This document shows, in pieces, positions 1 through 9,939 of a DNA stretch of 64,000 bases. A model generated the notes under the pieces. It was given only the letters and a program-made list of their open reading frames with translations, searched no databases and had not been told where the DNA came from. The stretch covers positions 353,501-417,500 of the forward strand of contig JACVTC010000103.1 of assembly GCA_016946835.1 (NCBI GenBank), in the 5' to 3' direction. A program made the position numbers and the translations under genes. Source of the DNA: Neocallimastix lanati (nom. inval.) (taxonomy: Eukaryota > Neocallimastigomycota > Neocallimastigomycetes > Neocallimastigales > Neocallimastigaceae). The stretch's first letter is position 1; each line of letters starts with the position of its first letter.

Positions 1-765
1 TTAATTTTTCTTTATTTAATTGTACCGTAACAAATTTGTTGAGGTTCGGGACAGAATAATAATAAATATAGAAATAAACACTAAAATAAAAAAAATTAAA
101 AATTAAAATATATCTTTTTTTTAAAATATTTTATTTATTTATTTAATAAAAATTATTCAATTAAAAACTAAAAATAAATTAATTTCTTTAATAAGATTAT
201 ATTTTTTTTTTTTCAGATTATTTTTCTAAAATACAATTTTCTCATCTATTTATATTTTTTTTTATCGTTAGAAATGGTCAAGCCATTTCTTTAGAATATC
301 TTAGAGTTACATGTTTGAATTGTATTTAAATTATAAATTCATAATCTATTCTATTATAATAAATAATTATTACATATTATTAAATTCTAAACTATTTATT
401 ATTAATTGTAGTGATAATATATTTTAAAAATAATTTTATTACTTTTACAGAACTATTAGTAATAGAGATTTGTAAAATAAAATTTTCTTTAATAATAAAA
501 TATTGATTGAATAAATCATATTAATAAAACTAGATATTGATAATAATATTGATATTAATAATATAGTATTAATTTTAATAATAAAGTATTGATATTAATA
601 AAGAATTTATATTAATAATAATAAATTTAATATTAGTAATAATTTGGCAGTAATAGAACATAAGAAAGTTCCCCAAGTAAGGAAATAAATAATTTAATTT
701 TAGTGGTTAAGTTATTTTTATGAAAAATAATAAAATTAACATTATTTGTTCATTCCTTAACAACA
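1..765. other. A+T-rich flank without a recognised gene
   Basis: No open frame of useful length or conserved motif was found. Around 23-52 there is a short G+C-richer patch (TTGTACCGTAAC, then GAGGTTCGGGAC) that could be the edge of another repeat cut by the window start, but nothing pairs with it here. A small hairpin, AGAAATGG/CCATTTCT, lies at 270-290. The pentamer CAACA at 761-765 directly precedes the first LTR. Confidence 0.5.
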
Positions 766-2067
766 TGTAAGAATCTATAATTATTTGTTAGCAAATAATT
801 ATATTTTCTTAGTTAAGTTATTATAACTATAACTTTATTTAATTACATATAATATTTATTAAATTTATTTAATTTAATTTTAAATATTCATTAATTTAAC
901 AAAATTTATTTAATTAATTTTAAATAATATATTTACAATATGCTAAATTCTCTACTGTAACTAATGTATTTTGTATTGTATTTTATTCTGTATTTTATAA
1001 TGTATTCTGTATTTTATAATGTATTCTGTATTTTATTAACTATTTAATTTTATATTTTTAATATAAGGATAAATTATATGATCGAAATATCTTTTATTAT
1101 TTTATTCTTTTATTTTCGATCATTAGATTGGAAAATCGGTTAATTAAGATTTTTTCCAATTACTTTTTAGAAGTAATCGGTTTTACTTAATTAATGCGAT
1201 GATCGATATGGATAGAATATCGATCGAAAACTTATCTAGGTTTTTCTATCTAATCTTTTCCTAGATAAGAGATTTGTTAAGATTAGAAAACCCTTTCTTA
1301 TTTAACCTTATTTTCATAAAAAAATATAAATAAGGCTCTTGAGTTCTCTTTGAGAAATCAAGAGTTATTATTATAAAAAAACATAGTTATAATAGTAACA
1401 TTTTTATATTTTTAACTTTAATAAATTAATAAAAATATTTTATTCAAAAACATATTTTTAAAATCAATTTATACAAACAATTCTTCTCTTACTTTTTGTG
1501 TTATTATTATAATTAATTTTATAATAAACTCTACTCTAAAGGTAAAAAAATTTATTTTATTTTATTTTCTCAACTTAATGAATTAGTCGTTAAGTTGTAT
1601 GTTAAAGTTTTAAGATAATTTGGTCTTAACGATTAGGTCAAGATGCCAAATTATAGCAATTAATTAATAACTTAATTTTACTCTTATTTAAAACATATGT
1701 TATTAGTAAATTTTATAATTAAGTTTTTATTTAAAATATAAATTTTATTTAATCTTAATAATATTTTATTACATTATTATTTTATATAATTATTACTATA
1801 ATTTAAATTACAATAATCCTACAAAGGATTAATCAAAAGATTTAAACATGTATTTATATAAAATAATTAATTATTAAAATATTAATTATTAATATGAATA
1901 TGTAATAGCATTAATAAAAGTTTGATATTGATAATATAAAATAAGATAATAATATAAATATTTAATATAAATAAAATATAAGAATCTAATATAGCTAAAT
2001 ATTATATTTTATAATTAAAATATAATATGTAGAAATTAATTTAATGACAATCACGTGTTTATATTAT
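766..2067 (+). repeat. LTR (TGTAAG family), left part, interrupted by element 1
   Basis: It starts TGTAAGAATC after the pentamer CAACA. From about 766 to 1606 it is collinear with the inverted copy at 9940-10812 and related to the LTRs at 13446-14412 and 14418-15415. Shared blocks include an internal palindrome near the start, repeated TGTATTCTGTATTTTATAA units (about 970-1035), paired ATCGAT segments and a TATAAATAAGGCTC box near 1327 that is probably the LTR promoter. After about 1606 it diverges from the other copies. Element 1 is inserted at 2067. The continuation at 9733-9934 ends AATTATTACA, so the whole would be about 1.5 kb, longer than the 0.97-1.0 kb sister LTRs; it may be two fused LTRs. 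Confidence 0.6.
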
Positions 2068-2635
2068 TGATATACGGGACTTTTATGTGCTATATTTTAA
2101 TTATAATAATATAGTTATATCTTTATTTAATTTATTATTCCTTTTCCTAAAAACTAAAAAAAACTCCCCTTTCTAAATTAATTTATTAGAAATTGGTTAT
2201 TATTAAGAAATTACATTTTAAAATTATAAAATTTAATAGTATGAAATATATTTTAAACATATAATATAAATTATATATATATAAGAATACAATATCTATA
2301 TTTAAATAATAAATGTATATTATATGTAAAAGAAAAAATAAATATAAAATAATACATAATAATATATTGTATAATATAATAAAAATCCTATTAAAGTTAA
2401 ATATAAAAATATTATTATATTTTAATATAATAATATATAATTATAAAATAAATAATATAATATAATATATTATAAAATAATATGTAATTTAATATATATT
2501 ATAATAGTAATTATAATATAATAATGAATAATTAATAATATATTATAAAAATTATTATCAAAAGATATAAATTTAATATTTAATAATTATTATTAAATAT
2601 ACAAATATGTTACTACACATATTTGTTTTAGATCA
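2068..2635 (-). repeat. 3' LTR of element 1 (568 bp)
   Basis: On the plus strand it begins TGATATACGGGAC and ends ATTTGTTTTAGATCA. Every base aligns to 9161-9728 at a constant offset of 7093 with one visible mismatch. The purine-rich tract that should prime plus-strand DNA lies just beyond 2635; read on the minus strand it is GCGTGGGCAATTT. Confidence 0.95.
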
Positions 2636-2950
2636 AAATTGCCCACGCTAAGATAGCAATTTATATATGAAATTAAGTATAGTTCTCTATACGAGAAGAA
2701 TTCTTAATTGAAGATAAAATTGACTATTAACAAAATAATAATTTTTATAAGATAATTATATTGTAGAATATTATTTCATTTTTTAAAGAAAATTTTATAT
2801 TTACTATGTTAGTTATAAAATATTCATTAATATAATTTGAATATCTCAAATACAAAATTTATAAAATTTATGATAAATTTATAATTTAAATTTTGATTCA
2901 ATTTTTTAAAAAAAAAAAAAATTTGTTATTAAATTTTTGTTAATAATATA

Positions 2951-3007
<57 letters not shown>

Positions 3008-3012
3008 TATTA

Positions 3013-6000
3013 TTATTCTCTATAAGGTAGAATATTTTTGATGTGTACATTCCTCTTTAATATAATTCCAGTTTTATCTTCTTGCAATTTAACAGTATTC
3101 CAAGTGATTTCTTTGATTGTATAGGGCCCAATATAATAAGGGTCCAATTTATGTCTTTGAAACATTCTTATTTTTACTTTATCACCGATTTTGTATTCAT
3201 GAATCTTTTCCATACTTTTCTTTGCTTCTCTTCTTGTCTTCCAATAGTTAATTGTCCCAAACTTTTTATTGGCTGCATCTTTAATCCATTTTGTATGTTC
3301 TATTAATCTTTCTAATAATAATTCTTCAATCGGTTGCTCAATGGATTCTCCTAATGAACAAAGTATATTGATTTCATTTGGGAGTATATCTTCACGTCCA
3401 TATAATAATTCAAAACTTGAATATCCACTAACAGAAGATTTTGAAGTCCTGATAGCCCATAAAGCTAAAGGTAGTAAGGTATCCCAATCATTATTTTTAC
3501 CAGCAAAATTCCTAAGTTGTTTTCCAATCTCTCTATTTCTATTTTCGACCAAGCCATTAGAAGCAGGATGGTAACGAACAACAAAATGAATATATACACC
3601 ATAAAGATCTAAGAATATTTTGGTGAAATCACTATTCAACTGGGTTCCATTATCCATATTAATTATTTGTGGTAACCCATGTCTACTAAAAACATTAATT
3701 AAAAAGGTGATAACATCTTGAGAAGTAATTGTTTGAGAGGCTTCAGCTTCAACCCATAAAGTAAAATAATCTACACAAACTATAATATACTTATTACCTT
3801 TGGATGTAGTTTTTAAAGGTCCAATAATATCCAATCCTAATCTGACAAAAGGAGCCTCTACAGGAGTTCTAAATTGTTCAACTAAATTGGGAGAAGGTTC
3901 CGATCTGTTCGATTGGCATATTTTACAAATTGAAATATACTTCTTTATATCCAAAATCATATTTTTCCAATAAAAATTTTGTTTTATTCTATCATATGTC
4001 TTTTGTAGGCCTTCATGGCCGATCCTATGGGCCATTCCGATAATTTTTATTTTTTCCAAATAATCATCTATTACTAGTCTAAGTTTACCTCTATCTTTAA
4101 TATATGTTTTATCATTAATAGTGATAATCCTCTCTGTCAAAAACTTTTTCATAAATTCTGAAATATATTTTTCATTTTCAATTTCATCAATAAATTCTCT
4201 GGGAGTATCCTCTTCGTTATTATTATTAATTATTATATTATTATTATCAACTATACCATTTCCACCATTTTCGCTTCTATTACCTTCATCATCAATATTA
4301 TTTTCATTGTTTTCTTTTACGTTACCTTCAGTATTACTATTATTATCGTTTACCAAAGCATTAGTAGTAATAATATCTTTCCTTTTTATACGAGAAAGTG
4401 CATCAGCTAATATATTTGCTCTCCCGGGTTGATAAACAACGTCAACTTGTAACTGACTAAATAAAAGACACCAACGAGCATGTTTACTTGTATTTGGTTC
4501 ATTGTTTTTAATTATAGGAACTAAAGGTTGATGATCTGTGTAAAGAATAGTCCGAAAAGGGTTTCCAAGAATATAGGGTTTAAACTTATTAATGCAGTAG
4601 TAAGCTGCAGTTCCTTCCAATTCAGTAATAGAGTAATTATGTTCAGATTTACTTAAAGAACGACTAATATAAAATACTGGGTGTTCTATTTTATCTTCAT
4701 ATAGTTGTAATAATACTCCACCTATCCCTAGATAGCTAGCATCTGTACGAATAATAAAGGGTTTATCAAAACGTGGATAACATAAGATAGGTGCGTTACA
4801 AAGAGAATTCTTCATATTATCAAAACTAATAGTTTGTTCTTTAGTCCAAATAAAATGTGAGTTTTTCCTTAAAAGTTTACGTAGGGGTTCAGAAATAGAA
4901 GCATAGTTTTCAATAAAATTTCTGTAATATCCAACCATTCCAAGAAAAGAACGTAATTCAGAAATATTGGTAGGAATATCTAAATTCTTGATTGCATCTA
5001 CTTTTCTTTCTATGGGTAATAACCCCTTATTTGAAATCTTGTGTCCCAACGCTTCAACTTCGTAAACACAGAAATGACACTTTTCAATATTCATTTTTAA
5101 TTTATTATTTCTAAGAATTTCAAAAACATTTGTTAAATCTATTAGATGTTGTTCAATGGATGGTGAATATACAATAATATCATCCAAATATATTTGAACA
5201 CATTTATTTATTAAGTCAAAGAATATACGATTCATTTCTCTCTGGAAGGTAGCAGGAGCGTTGGTCAAACCAAAAGGTATTACCTTAAAGTAATAATTTC
5301 CAAACTTAGTAGTAAATGAAGTAAGTTCTTGATCATCCTTAAACATAGGTATCTGGTGATACCCACTAAACAGATCCAAAGTTGAAAAAATATAAGCATC
5401 TTTTAGAGCATCAAAAATTTCTTGTATTATCGGGATTGCATAGGCATCCTTTTTAGTGATATTATTTAATAATCTATAATCTATACATAATCTCCAACGA
5501 CCGTTTTTCTTAGGTACTAATACAATAGGTGACGACCATGGTGAATGAGATGGTACAATTAGTCCTTTATCTATTAATTTCTTTAATTCTATTTTTAAAG
5601 CTTCTAATTGAATTTGAGAAATTCTATAAGCTTTTTGTTTAATAGGTTTACTACCTGCAATTAGTTCAATATGGTGAGGTAGTAATTCTGAAGGTTCCAA
5701 ATCATCACTGGAAACGGCTATAACATCTGTATAAGAATTTAATATTTTTTTGAATTCTGCCTTAAAATCCAAATCTTTGATATCCATATTATCAATTAAT
5801 ACTTCAAGAATTTTATTTTTATCAACATTCTCATTAATACTATTAATATTATTAATTATTGTAGAAGGTGGATTTTCTATTATATAACAAAACATAGCTT
5901 GAGATTGAAAAATTTGAACGTCCTCTAATGGTACTAAGGGTACAACGTTAAAACTGAAAATACCATTGATATTATTAATTTTATTTCTCACATATAAATA

Positions 6001-7299
6001 TTTACTATTAGCATCTACTAGCAACTTATAATCCGCTTGTGTTTTTAAATTAATAATTATATCAAAAATAGGATCACCGTTATCCACGACTCTAAATTCA
6101 GTATTAATTTTTAATGTTCCAATTTGTACTTCAAGTTGAACTATTTCATAAACCTTTTCTTCAACATCAGATAAAGCTTGATGTACTCTGCCAGAGGTAG
6201 TTCTTACAACAGTATAATTTTTGATGAATTTTGTGAGAAATTTCCTAGTTACTAAATTCGCGTTACTACCACCATCAATTAAAATAGCGGCAGGATAACC
6301 ATCAACGGAACCACTGACCACAGCAATATCGTGTTCCTGGACTTCCCTGGTACAGTAGCAATGTGTCGGATTGTTGACAATCTCAAAATTTTCGATGTCA
6401 TCGTAACATTCCGCATAGCCTATGATTGTTTCCTCTTCTGTTTTCAATTTTTTGAAACTTCTGTTAACATCGGCACGCAAGGCACTACTAATTCCTAATA
6501 ACTGAGCCAAATTAATATTAGCTGGGGTATTTCTCAATTCTTCCACAATATCGTATGGTTCAACACCCTCTAACAATTGAATTATTTGACCAACTCTGGT
6601 AGCTTTGTCCTTCGTTTTATCTCTTTCTTTATCATTGGTAGGGTTCATTCTATTTCCAATTCCAATTTTATTTAGATTATTAACTTTACTATTTTTACCA
6701 ATTTCTTCATTTTGAGTGTTCAAGTTATCCGTTTTATTTTTATTATTGTTCTCTACATCCAAGTCAACTTTATCCATAATATCCAAATCTGCTTTATCCA
6801 CAATATCCAAACTATTATTCCTTATTTTCTTACCTATACTTTCAAAATCATTATTGTTCAATACCTTCGTTTTGTTAATATTTAGTTTATCTAAATTTCC
6901 ATCATTAATACTTTCCAATGTATTATTATCCACATTTTCGTTGTCATGTTTATTAGTTATATCATGATTAAAATTTTTAGTATTATTAATATTGTAATTA
7001 ATTTTTGGTTTATTCTTAAGGGGTAACTCTACAATATTTCTATTTCTTAAATTATATTTTATTTTAGGTGAATTATTTATTGTATTATAATACATTTTAT
7101 TAGTATAATCATTTTCTCTTAATTCTTCATTATTAATTTTTCTTTTTGTTTTTGGTAGTAAGGATGAATATTTTTCATCTCTACTACGTTTTGCAGCAGC
7201 AATAATATTTTTGTAATTATCATTCCATGAGGTAGCTGCAATTATACTAGGGTTGGCATTTTGATTAAAGGAAGTTAGCCTTCTTCCATTATCTAGTTT
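3013..7299 (-). CDS. pol: Pol polyprotein of element 1 (protease, RT, RNase H, integrase)
   Basis: Open in one frame from the frameshift site, 1429 codons. The first ATG is at 7095 (1360 residues), but the frame upstream is open and is probably made as Gag-Pol. Numbered from that ATG: Asn/Lys-rich linker 1-160; protease-like segment around 274 (LIDGGSNANLV, with D-G-G rather than D-T/S-G); RT about 470-710 with the YLDD active site at 636-639; RNase H about 780-890 (RTDAS); integrase zinc finger from about 1020 (HRIGHEG, then ICKICQ); catalytic core with Asp near 1087, Asp in NMDNGTQ near 1148 and Glu in GLVENRN near 1183. The C-terminus ends RNVHIKNILPYRE, with no chromodomain. Domain order RT-RH-IN is that of Ty3/gypsy. 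All catalytic carboxylates are present. Confidence 0.94.
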   Translation of the reverse strand, partial: KLDNGRRLTSFNQNANPSIIAATSWNDNYKNIIAAAKRSRDEKYSSLLPKTKRKINNEELRENDYTNKMYYNTINNSPKIKYNLRNRNIVELPLKNKPKINYNINNTKNFNHDITNKHDNENVDNNTLESINDGNLDKLNINKTKVLNNNDFESIGKKIRNNSLDIVDKADLDIMDKVDLDVENNNKNKTDNLNTQNEEIGKNSKVNNLNKIGIGNRMNPTNDKERDKTKDKATRVGQIIQLLEGVEPYDIVEELRNTPANINLAQLLGISSALRADVNRSFKKLKTEEETIIGYAECYDDIENFEIVNNPTHCYCTREVQEHDIAVVSGSVDGYPAAILIDGGSNANLVTRKFLTKFIKNYTVVRTTSGRVHQALSDVEEKVYEIVQLEVQIGTLKINTEFRVVDNGDPIFDIIINLKTQADYKLLVDANSKYLYVRNKINNINGIFSFNVVPLVPLEDVQIFQSQAMFCYIIENPPSTIINNINSINENVDKNKILEVLIDNMDIKDLDFKAEFKKILNSYTDVIAVSSDDLEPSELLPHHIELIAGSKPIKQKAYRISQIQLEALKIELKKLIDKGLIVPSHSPWSSPIVLVPKKNGRWRLCIDYRLLNNITKKDAYAIPIIQEIFDALKDAYIFSTLDLFSGYHQIPMFKDDQELTSFTTKFGNYYFKVIPFGLTNAPATFQREMNRIFFDLINKCVQIYLDDIIVYSPSIEQHLIDLTNVFEILRNNKLKMNIEKCHFCVYEVEALGHKISNKGLLPIERKVDAIKNLDIPTNISELRSFLGMVGYYRNFIENYASISEPLRKLLRKNSHFIWTKEQTISFDNMKNSLCNAPILCYPRFDKPFIIRTDASYLGIGGVLLQLYEDKIEHPVFYISRSLSKSEHNYSITELEGTAAYYCINKFKPYILGNPFRTILYTDHQPLVPIIKNNEPNTSKHARWCLLFSQLQVDVVYQPGRANILADALSRIKRKDIITTNALVNDNNSNTEGNVKENNENNIDDEGNRSENGGNGIVDNNNIIINNNNEEDTPREFIDEIENEKYISEFMKKFLTERIITINDKTYIKDRGKLRLVIDDYLEKIKIIGMAHRIGHEGLQKTYDRIKQNFYWKNMILDIKKYISICKICQSNRSEPSPNLVEQFRTPVEAPFVRLGLDIIGPLKTTSKGNKYIIVCVDYFTLWVEAEASQTITSQDVITFLINVFSRHGLPQIINMDNGTQLNSDFTKIFLDLYGVYIHFVVRYHPASNGLVENRNREIGKQLRNFAGKNNDWDTLLPLALWAIRTSKSSVSGYSSFELLYGREDILPNEINILCSLGESIEQPIEELLLERLIEHTKWIKDAANKKFGTINYWKTRREAKKSMEKIHEYKIGDKVKIRMFQRHKLDPYYIGPYTIKEITWNTVKLQEDKTGIILKRNVHIKNILPYRE

Positions 7300-7302
7300 T
7301 TT
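7271..7302 (-). promoter_or_regulatory. -1 ribosomal frameshift signal of element 1
   Basis: On the minus strand the gag frame reads A AAA AAC immediately before the TAG stop, a canonical X XXY YYZ slippery heptamer (7296-7302). After an 8-base spacer a perfect 5-bp stem follows, GGAAG and CTTCC, around an 8-base loop. Slipping back one base gives AAA CTA GAT and leads into the open pol frame, which has no stop between here and 3013. Spacer length and stem position match what is known for eukaryotic -1 signals, and the same layout recurs in element 2. Confidence 0.85.
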
Positions 7303-8417
7303 TGAGAATATAAGGAATTAATATAATTTTCATAATTTGGATCATTTTGGAATCTATCAAAAGCAACGCAATCTTTTAAAACATGATCCGGTTGATGACA
7401 GAAATAACAGGTTTTAATTTTTAAATTTTTCATTTGATTAGTTAAATCGTCTATAACATCAGAATTATTATTATAATTATTTGTATTGTGATTCATATTA
7501 CGATTATTGTTATTACTATTATTATAATTATTACCATTGTTATAATTATTATTAAAATTATTGTTACCAAGATTATTGTTATTATTAAAACTATTAAAAT
7601 TTGGGTTTCTAAAATTTCTCAAAACGCTAGAATTCATTCTAGATGATGAATTTAATGATACATTATTAAATCTTCTTATTCTATTAAAATTTCCTGAATT
7701 GTTAAATGTATTAAAATTATTATTAAATGGAGTGAAATTTGAATTATTATTATATTGATCAATGAAAGCATTATTAAAGTTTGATCTACCAGATTGGGAA
7801 AAATTATTTCTTCTATTATAATTATTGATATTACCATAAGGACCCCACATTTCTTGGTTTCCTTGAGATTGAGTTAATATATTTTCATATTTCTCAGCTA
7901 ATTTACAGGCAGTTTCAAGGTCAGGAGCTTCAGCCATGGCGATTCTTTCATAAATTCTACTACGAGGTCTCAAGGCATTTTCATAGTCGATCACTGAGAA
8001 GGAAGATTGGTCTGCGGAATCTAATTGATCATATAACTCTAAGAATCTAGTATTAAAGTCGTAAATACTTTCATTTGGATTGATCATAATTTTCTTAATT
8101 TGTCTTAATTTGTCTTCTTTCAGATTTTCTCTCCAATATTTCTTTTTAATTAGGTATACACATTCATCTAGTGTTAGAATCCGATTCAACTTGACTTGTT
8201 CCATATGAAGTACACGAACTATATCATCCTCACAGGATGCAATGATATAACTGAATTTTCCTGCATCCGTTACAATACGTTCCCTTCTAAACCAGTCAGT
8301 AATACGAAACTTCCAAATTTCTGCATCTTTATGAACACCTCCAATCCTTGGTAGAGTTCTAGTATCGACATCTTCGTTATCCACTAGAGTTGTCGAAGTA
8401 GTAGGTGAACTTGACAT
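7293..8417 (-). CDS. gag: Gag polyprotein of element 1
   Basis: The structural protein of the retrotransposon particle, 374 residues. Residues about 25-185 have the charged, helical composition of a gypsy-type capsid. Residues about 190-325 are extremely Asn-rich low complexity, encoded by AAT/AAC runs. At about 337-350 there is one zinc knuckle, CYFCHQPDHVLKDC (CX2CX4HX4C), which binds the genomic RNA. The start is the first ATG after the leader. The stop codon TAG at 7293-7295 directly follows a slippery heptamer, so part of translation should continue into pol in the -1 frame. The stretch of repeats makes the central region prone to length change. Confidence 0.92.
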   Translation of the reverse strand: MSSSPTTSTTLVDNEDVDTRTLPRIGGVHKDAEIWKFRITDWFRRERIVTDAGKFSYIIASCEDDIVRVLHMEQVKLNRILTLDECVYLIKKKYWRENLKEDKLRQIKKIMINPNESIYDFNTRFLELYDQLDSADQSSFSVIDYENALRPRSRIYERIAMAEAPDLETACKLAEKYENILTQSQGNQEMWGPYGNINNYNRRNNFSQSGRSNFNNAFIDQYNNNSNFTPFNNNFNTFNNSGNFNRIRRFNNVSLNSSSRMNSSVLRNFRNPNFNSFNNNNNLGNNNFNNNYNNGNNYNNSNNNNRNMNHNTNNYNNNSDVIDDLTNQMKNLKIKTCYFCHQPDHVLKDCVAFDRFQNDPNYENYINSLYSQKN

Positions 8418-8623
8418 TTTAAGGAAATTCCAAATAATGAGTAGTATATATATATAAATACAATAATATATAGTCTTATTAACTAATAAAACGCGTTCAA
8501 TAATTTATAAAATTAAATATATATTTTATCACTATTAAAAATTTTTACTATTTATTTTTGTTACTAAGTATTATTATCAATATTAATATTATTATAATTA
8601 TTATTTATTATTATTATATATAT

Positions 8624-8677
<54 letters not shown>

Positions 8678-8718
8678 ACTTATTAATTAATTTACTAATT
8701 AATACTATTTATTACTTC

Positions 8719-8752
<34 letters not shown>

Positions 8753-8777
8753 TTTTTTATAATAAACTAATAGTTAA

Positions 8778-8946
8778 TAATTAAAGGCTTATTCGTTTTT
8801 ATACTGGTTCAAACTCCCAGTTATCTTTAATTACAAATAAAATATTACAATTAATTAACTAACTTATCACTATTAACTAAATCTAAATAGTAATTAAAGA
8901 CTTATTCGTTTTTATCCTGGTCCAAATTCCCAGCTGCCTTTAATTA
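8778..8946 (-). repeat. Duplicated 56-bp hairpin-ended unit in the element 1 leader
   Basis: Two copies, 8778-8833 and 8891-8946, lie 113 bp apart in the untranslated leader between the primer site and gag. Each begins TAATTAAAG and ends CTTTAATTA, so each can fold on its own ends, and the interiors match closely (shared block CTTATTCGTTTTTAT, then CTGGTYCAAAYTCCCAG). Long T tracts flank them at 8627-8674 and 8978-9007. A role in RNA packaging, dimerisation or translation is conceivable but is inference. Confidence 0.7.
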
Positions 8947-8972
8947 ATAAGAATAAAATAAAATATATATAT

Positions 8973-9008
<36 letters not shown>

Positions 9009-9135
9009 ACGCGTAATTATTAATTTTCAACTAATATTTTATTTAAACTTAATAAATTAACACAGGAAAATAATTATAATAAAAATATATCTCTTAATAA
9101 AACACTTATAAAAATAATACAACTATATTATTGCA

Positions 9136-9155
9136 CATCCCCGACATCTCCACCA
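9136..9155 (-). promoter_or_regulatory. Primer-binding site of element 1
   Basis: Five bases inside the 5' LTR the minus strand reads TGGTGGAGATGTCGGGGATG. The complement ends ACATCTCCACCA, that is a tRNA 3' end with CCA, a discriminator base and a plausible acceptor and T-stem strand. The position and TGG start fit minus-strand DNA priming by a host tRNA. The tRNA species cannot be named from this window, because the gene here is tRNA-Gln and does not match. Confidence 0.75.
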
Positions 9156-9160
9156 ATTTT

Positions 9161-9728
9161 TGATATACGGGACTTTTATGTGCTATATTTTAATTATAAT
9201 AATATAGTTATATCTTTATTTAATTTATTATTCCTTTTCCTAAAAACTAAAAAAAACTCCCCTTTCTAAATTAATTTATTAGAAATTGGTTATTATTAAG
9301 AAATTACATTTTAAAATTATAAAATTTAATATTATGAAATATATTTTAAACATATAATATAAATTATATATATATAAGAATACAATATCTATATTTAAAT
9401 AATAAATGTATATTATATGTAAAAGAAAAAATAAATATAAAATAATACATAATAATATATTGTATAATATAATAAAAATCCTATTAAAGTTAAATATAAA
9501 AATATTATTATATTTTAATATAATAATATATAATTATAAAATAAATAATATAATATAATATATTATAAAATAATATGTAATTTAATATATATTATAATAG
9601 TAATTATAATATAATAATGAATAATTAATAATATATTATAAAAATTATTATCAAAAGATATAAATTTAATATTTAATAATTATTATTAAATATACAAATA
9701 TGTTACTACACATATTTGTTTTAGATCA
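9161..9728 (-). repeat. 5' LTR of element 1 (568 bp)
   Basis: Direct copy of 2068-2635. Its inner edge at 9161 is followed (minus strand) by AAAAT and then the primer-binding site. The near identity of the two LTRs shows that the two ends have not had time to diverge. Confidence 0.95.
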
Positions 9729-9732
9729 TTAT

Positions 9733-9934
9733 TTAATATAAATCAATATGTTAATAATATTTAGTAATTAGTTGGCCTAGACTAATTCCTAAATATTTTA
9801 ATAAAGTTAATTTAATAATAATTATTATATTATTATTTTTTATTAATATTGAAATTCAAATAACTGAATTATCGAAATTGAAATTGAATTGAAATTCAGT
9901 TATTATCTTAACATTGTAGTTAAGAATTATTACA
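9733..9934 (+). repeat. Right part of the LTR split by element 1
   Basis: This continues the host LTR after element 1 and ends AGAATTATTACA, the 3' terminus typical of the TGTAAG/TTACA family. It is followed by the 5-bp block TGTTG (9935-9939) and then by an LTR in the opposite direction. It contains the near-palindromic stretch CTGAATT...AATTCAG (9864-9900). Confidence 0.55.
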
Positions 9935-9939
9935 TGTTG

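Larger units (their letters stand above)
2068..9728 (-). mobile_element. Ty3/gypsy-type LTR retrotransposon, element 1 (complete)
   Basis: A complete 7.66-kb element reads on the minus strand: 5' LTR (9161-9728), primer site, leader, gag, -1 frameshift, pol (protease, RT, RNase H, integrase in gypsy order), then 3' LTR (2068-2635). The LTRs begin TG and end CA and differ visibly at only one base (near 2232 versus 9325), so insertion is recent. TTAT flanks both outer ends (2064-2067 and 9729-9732), a possible 4-bp target duplication, weak evidence in such A+T-rich DNA. It sits inside an older LTR of the TGTAAG family. All reading frames look intact, so it may be active. Confidence 0.93.

Noticed and set aside
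23-60. TTGTACCGTAAC...GAGGTTCGGGAC as an LTR end plus primer site
   Set aside because: No TGG start of a primer site and no partner LTR in the window; cannot be supported.
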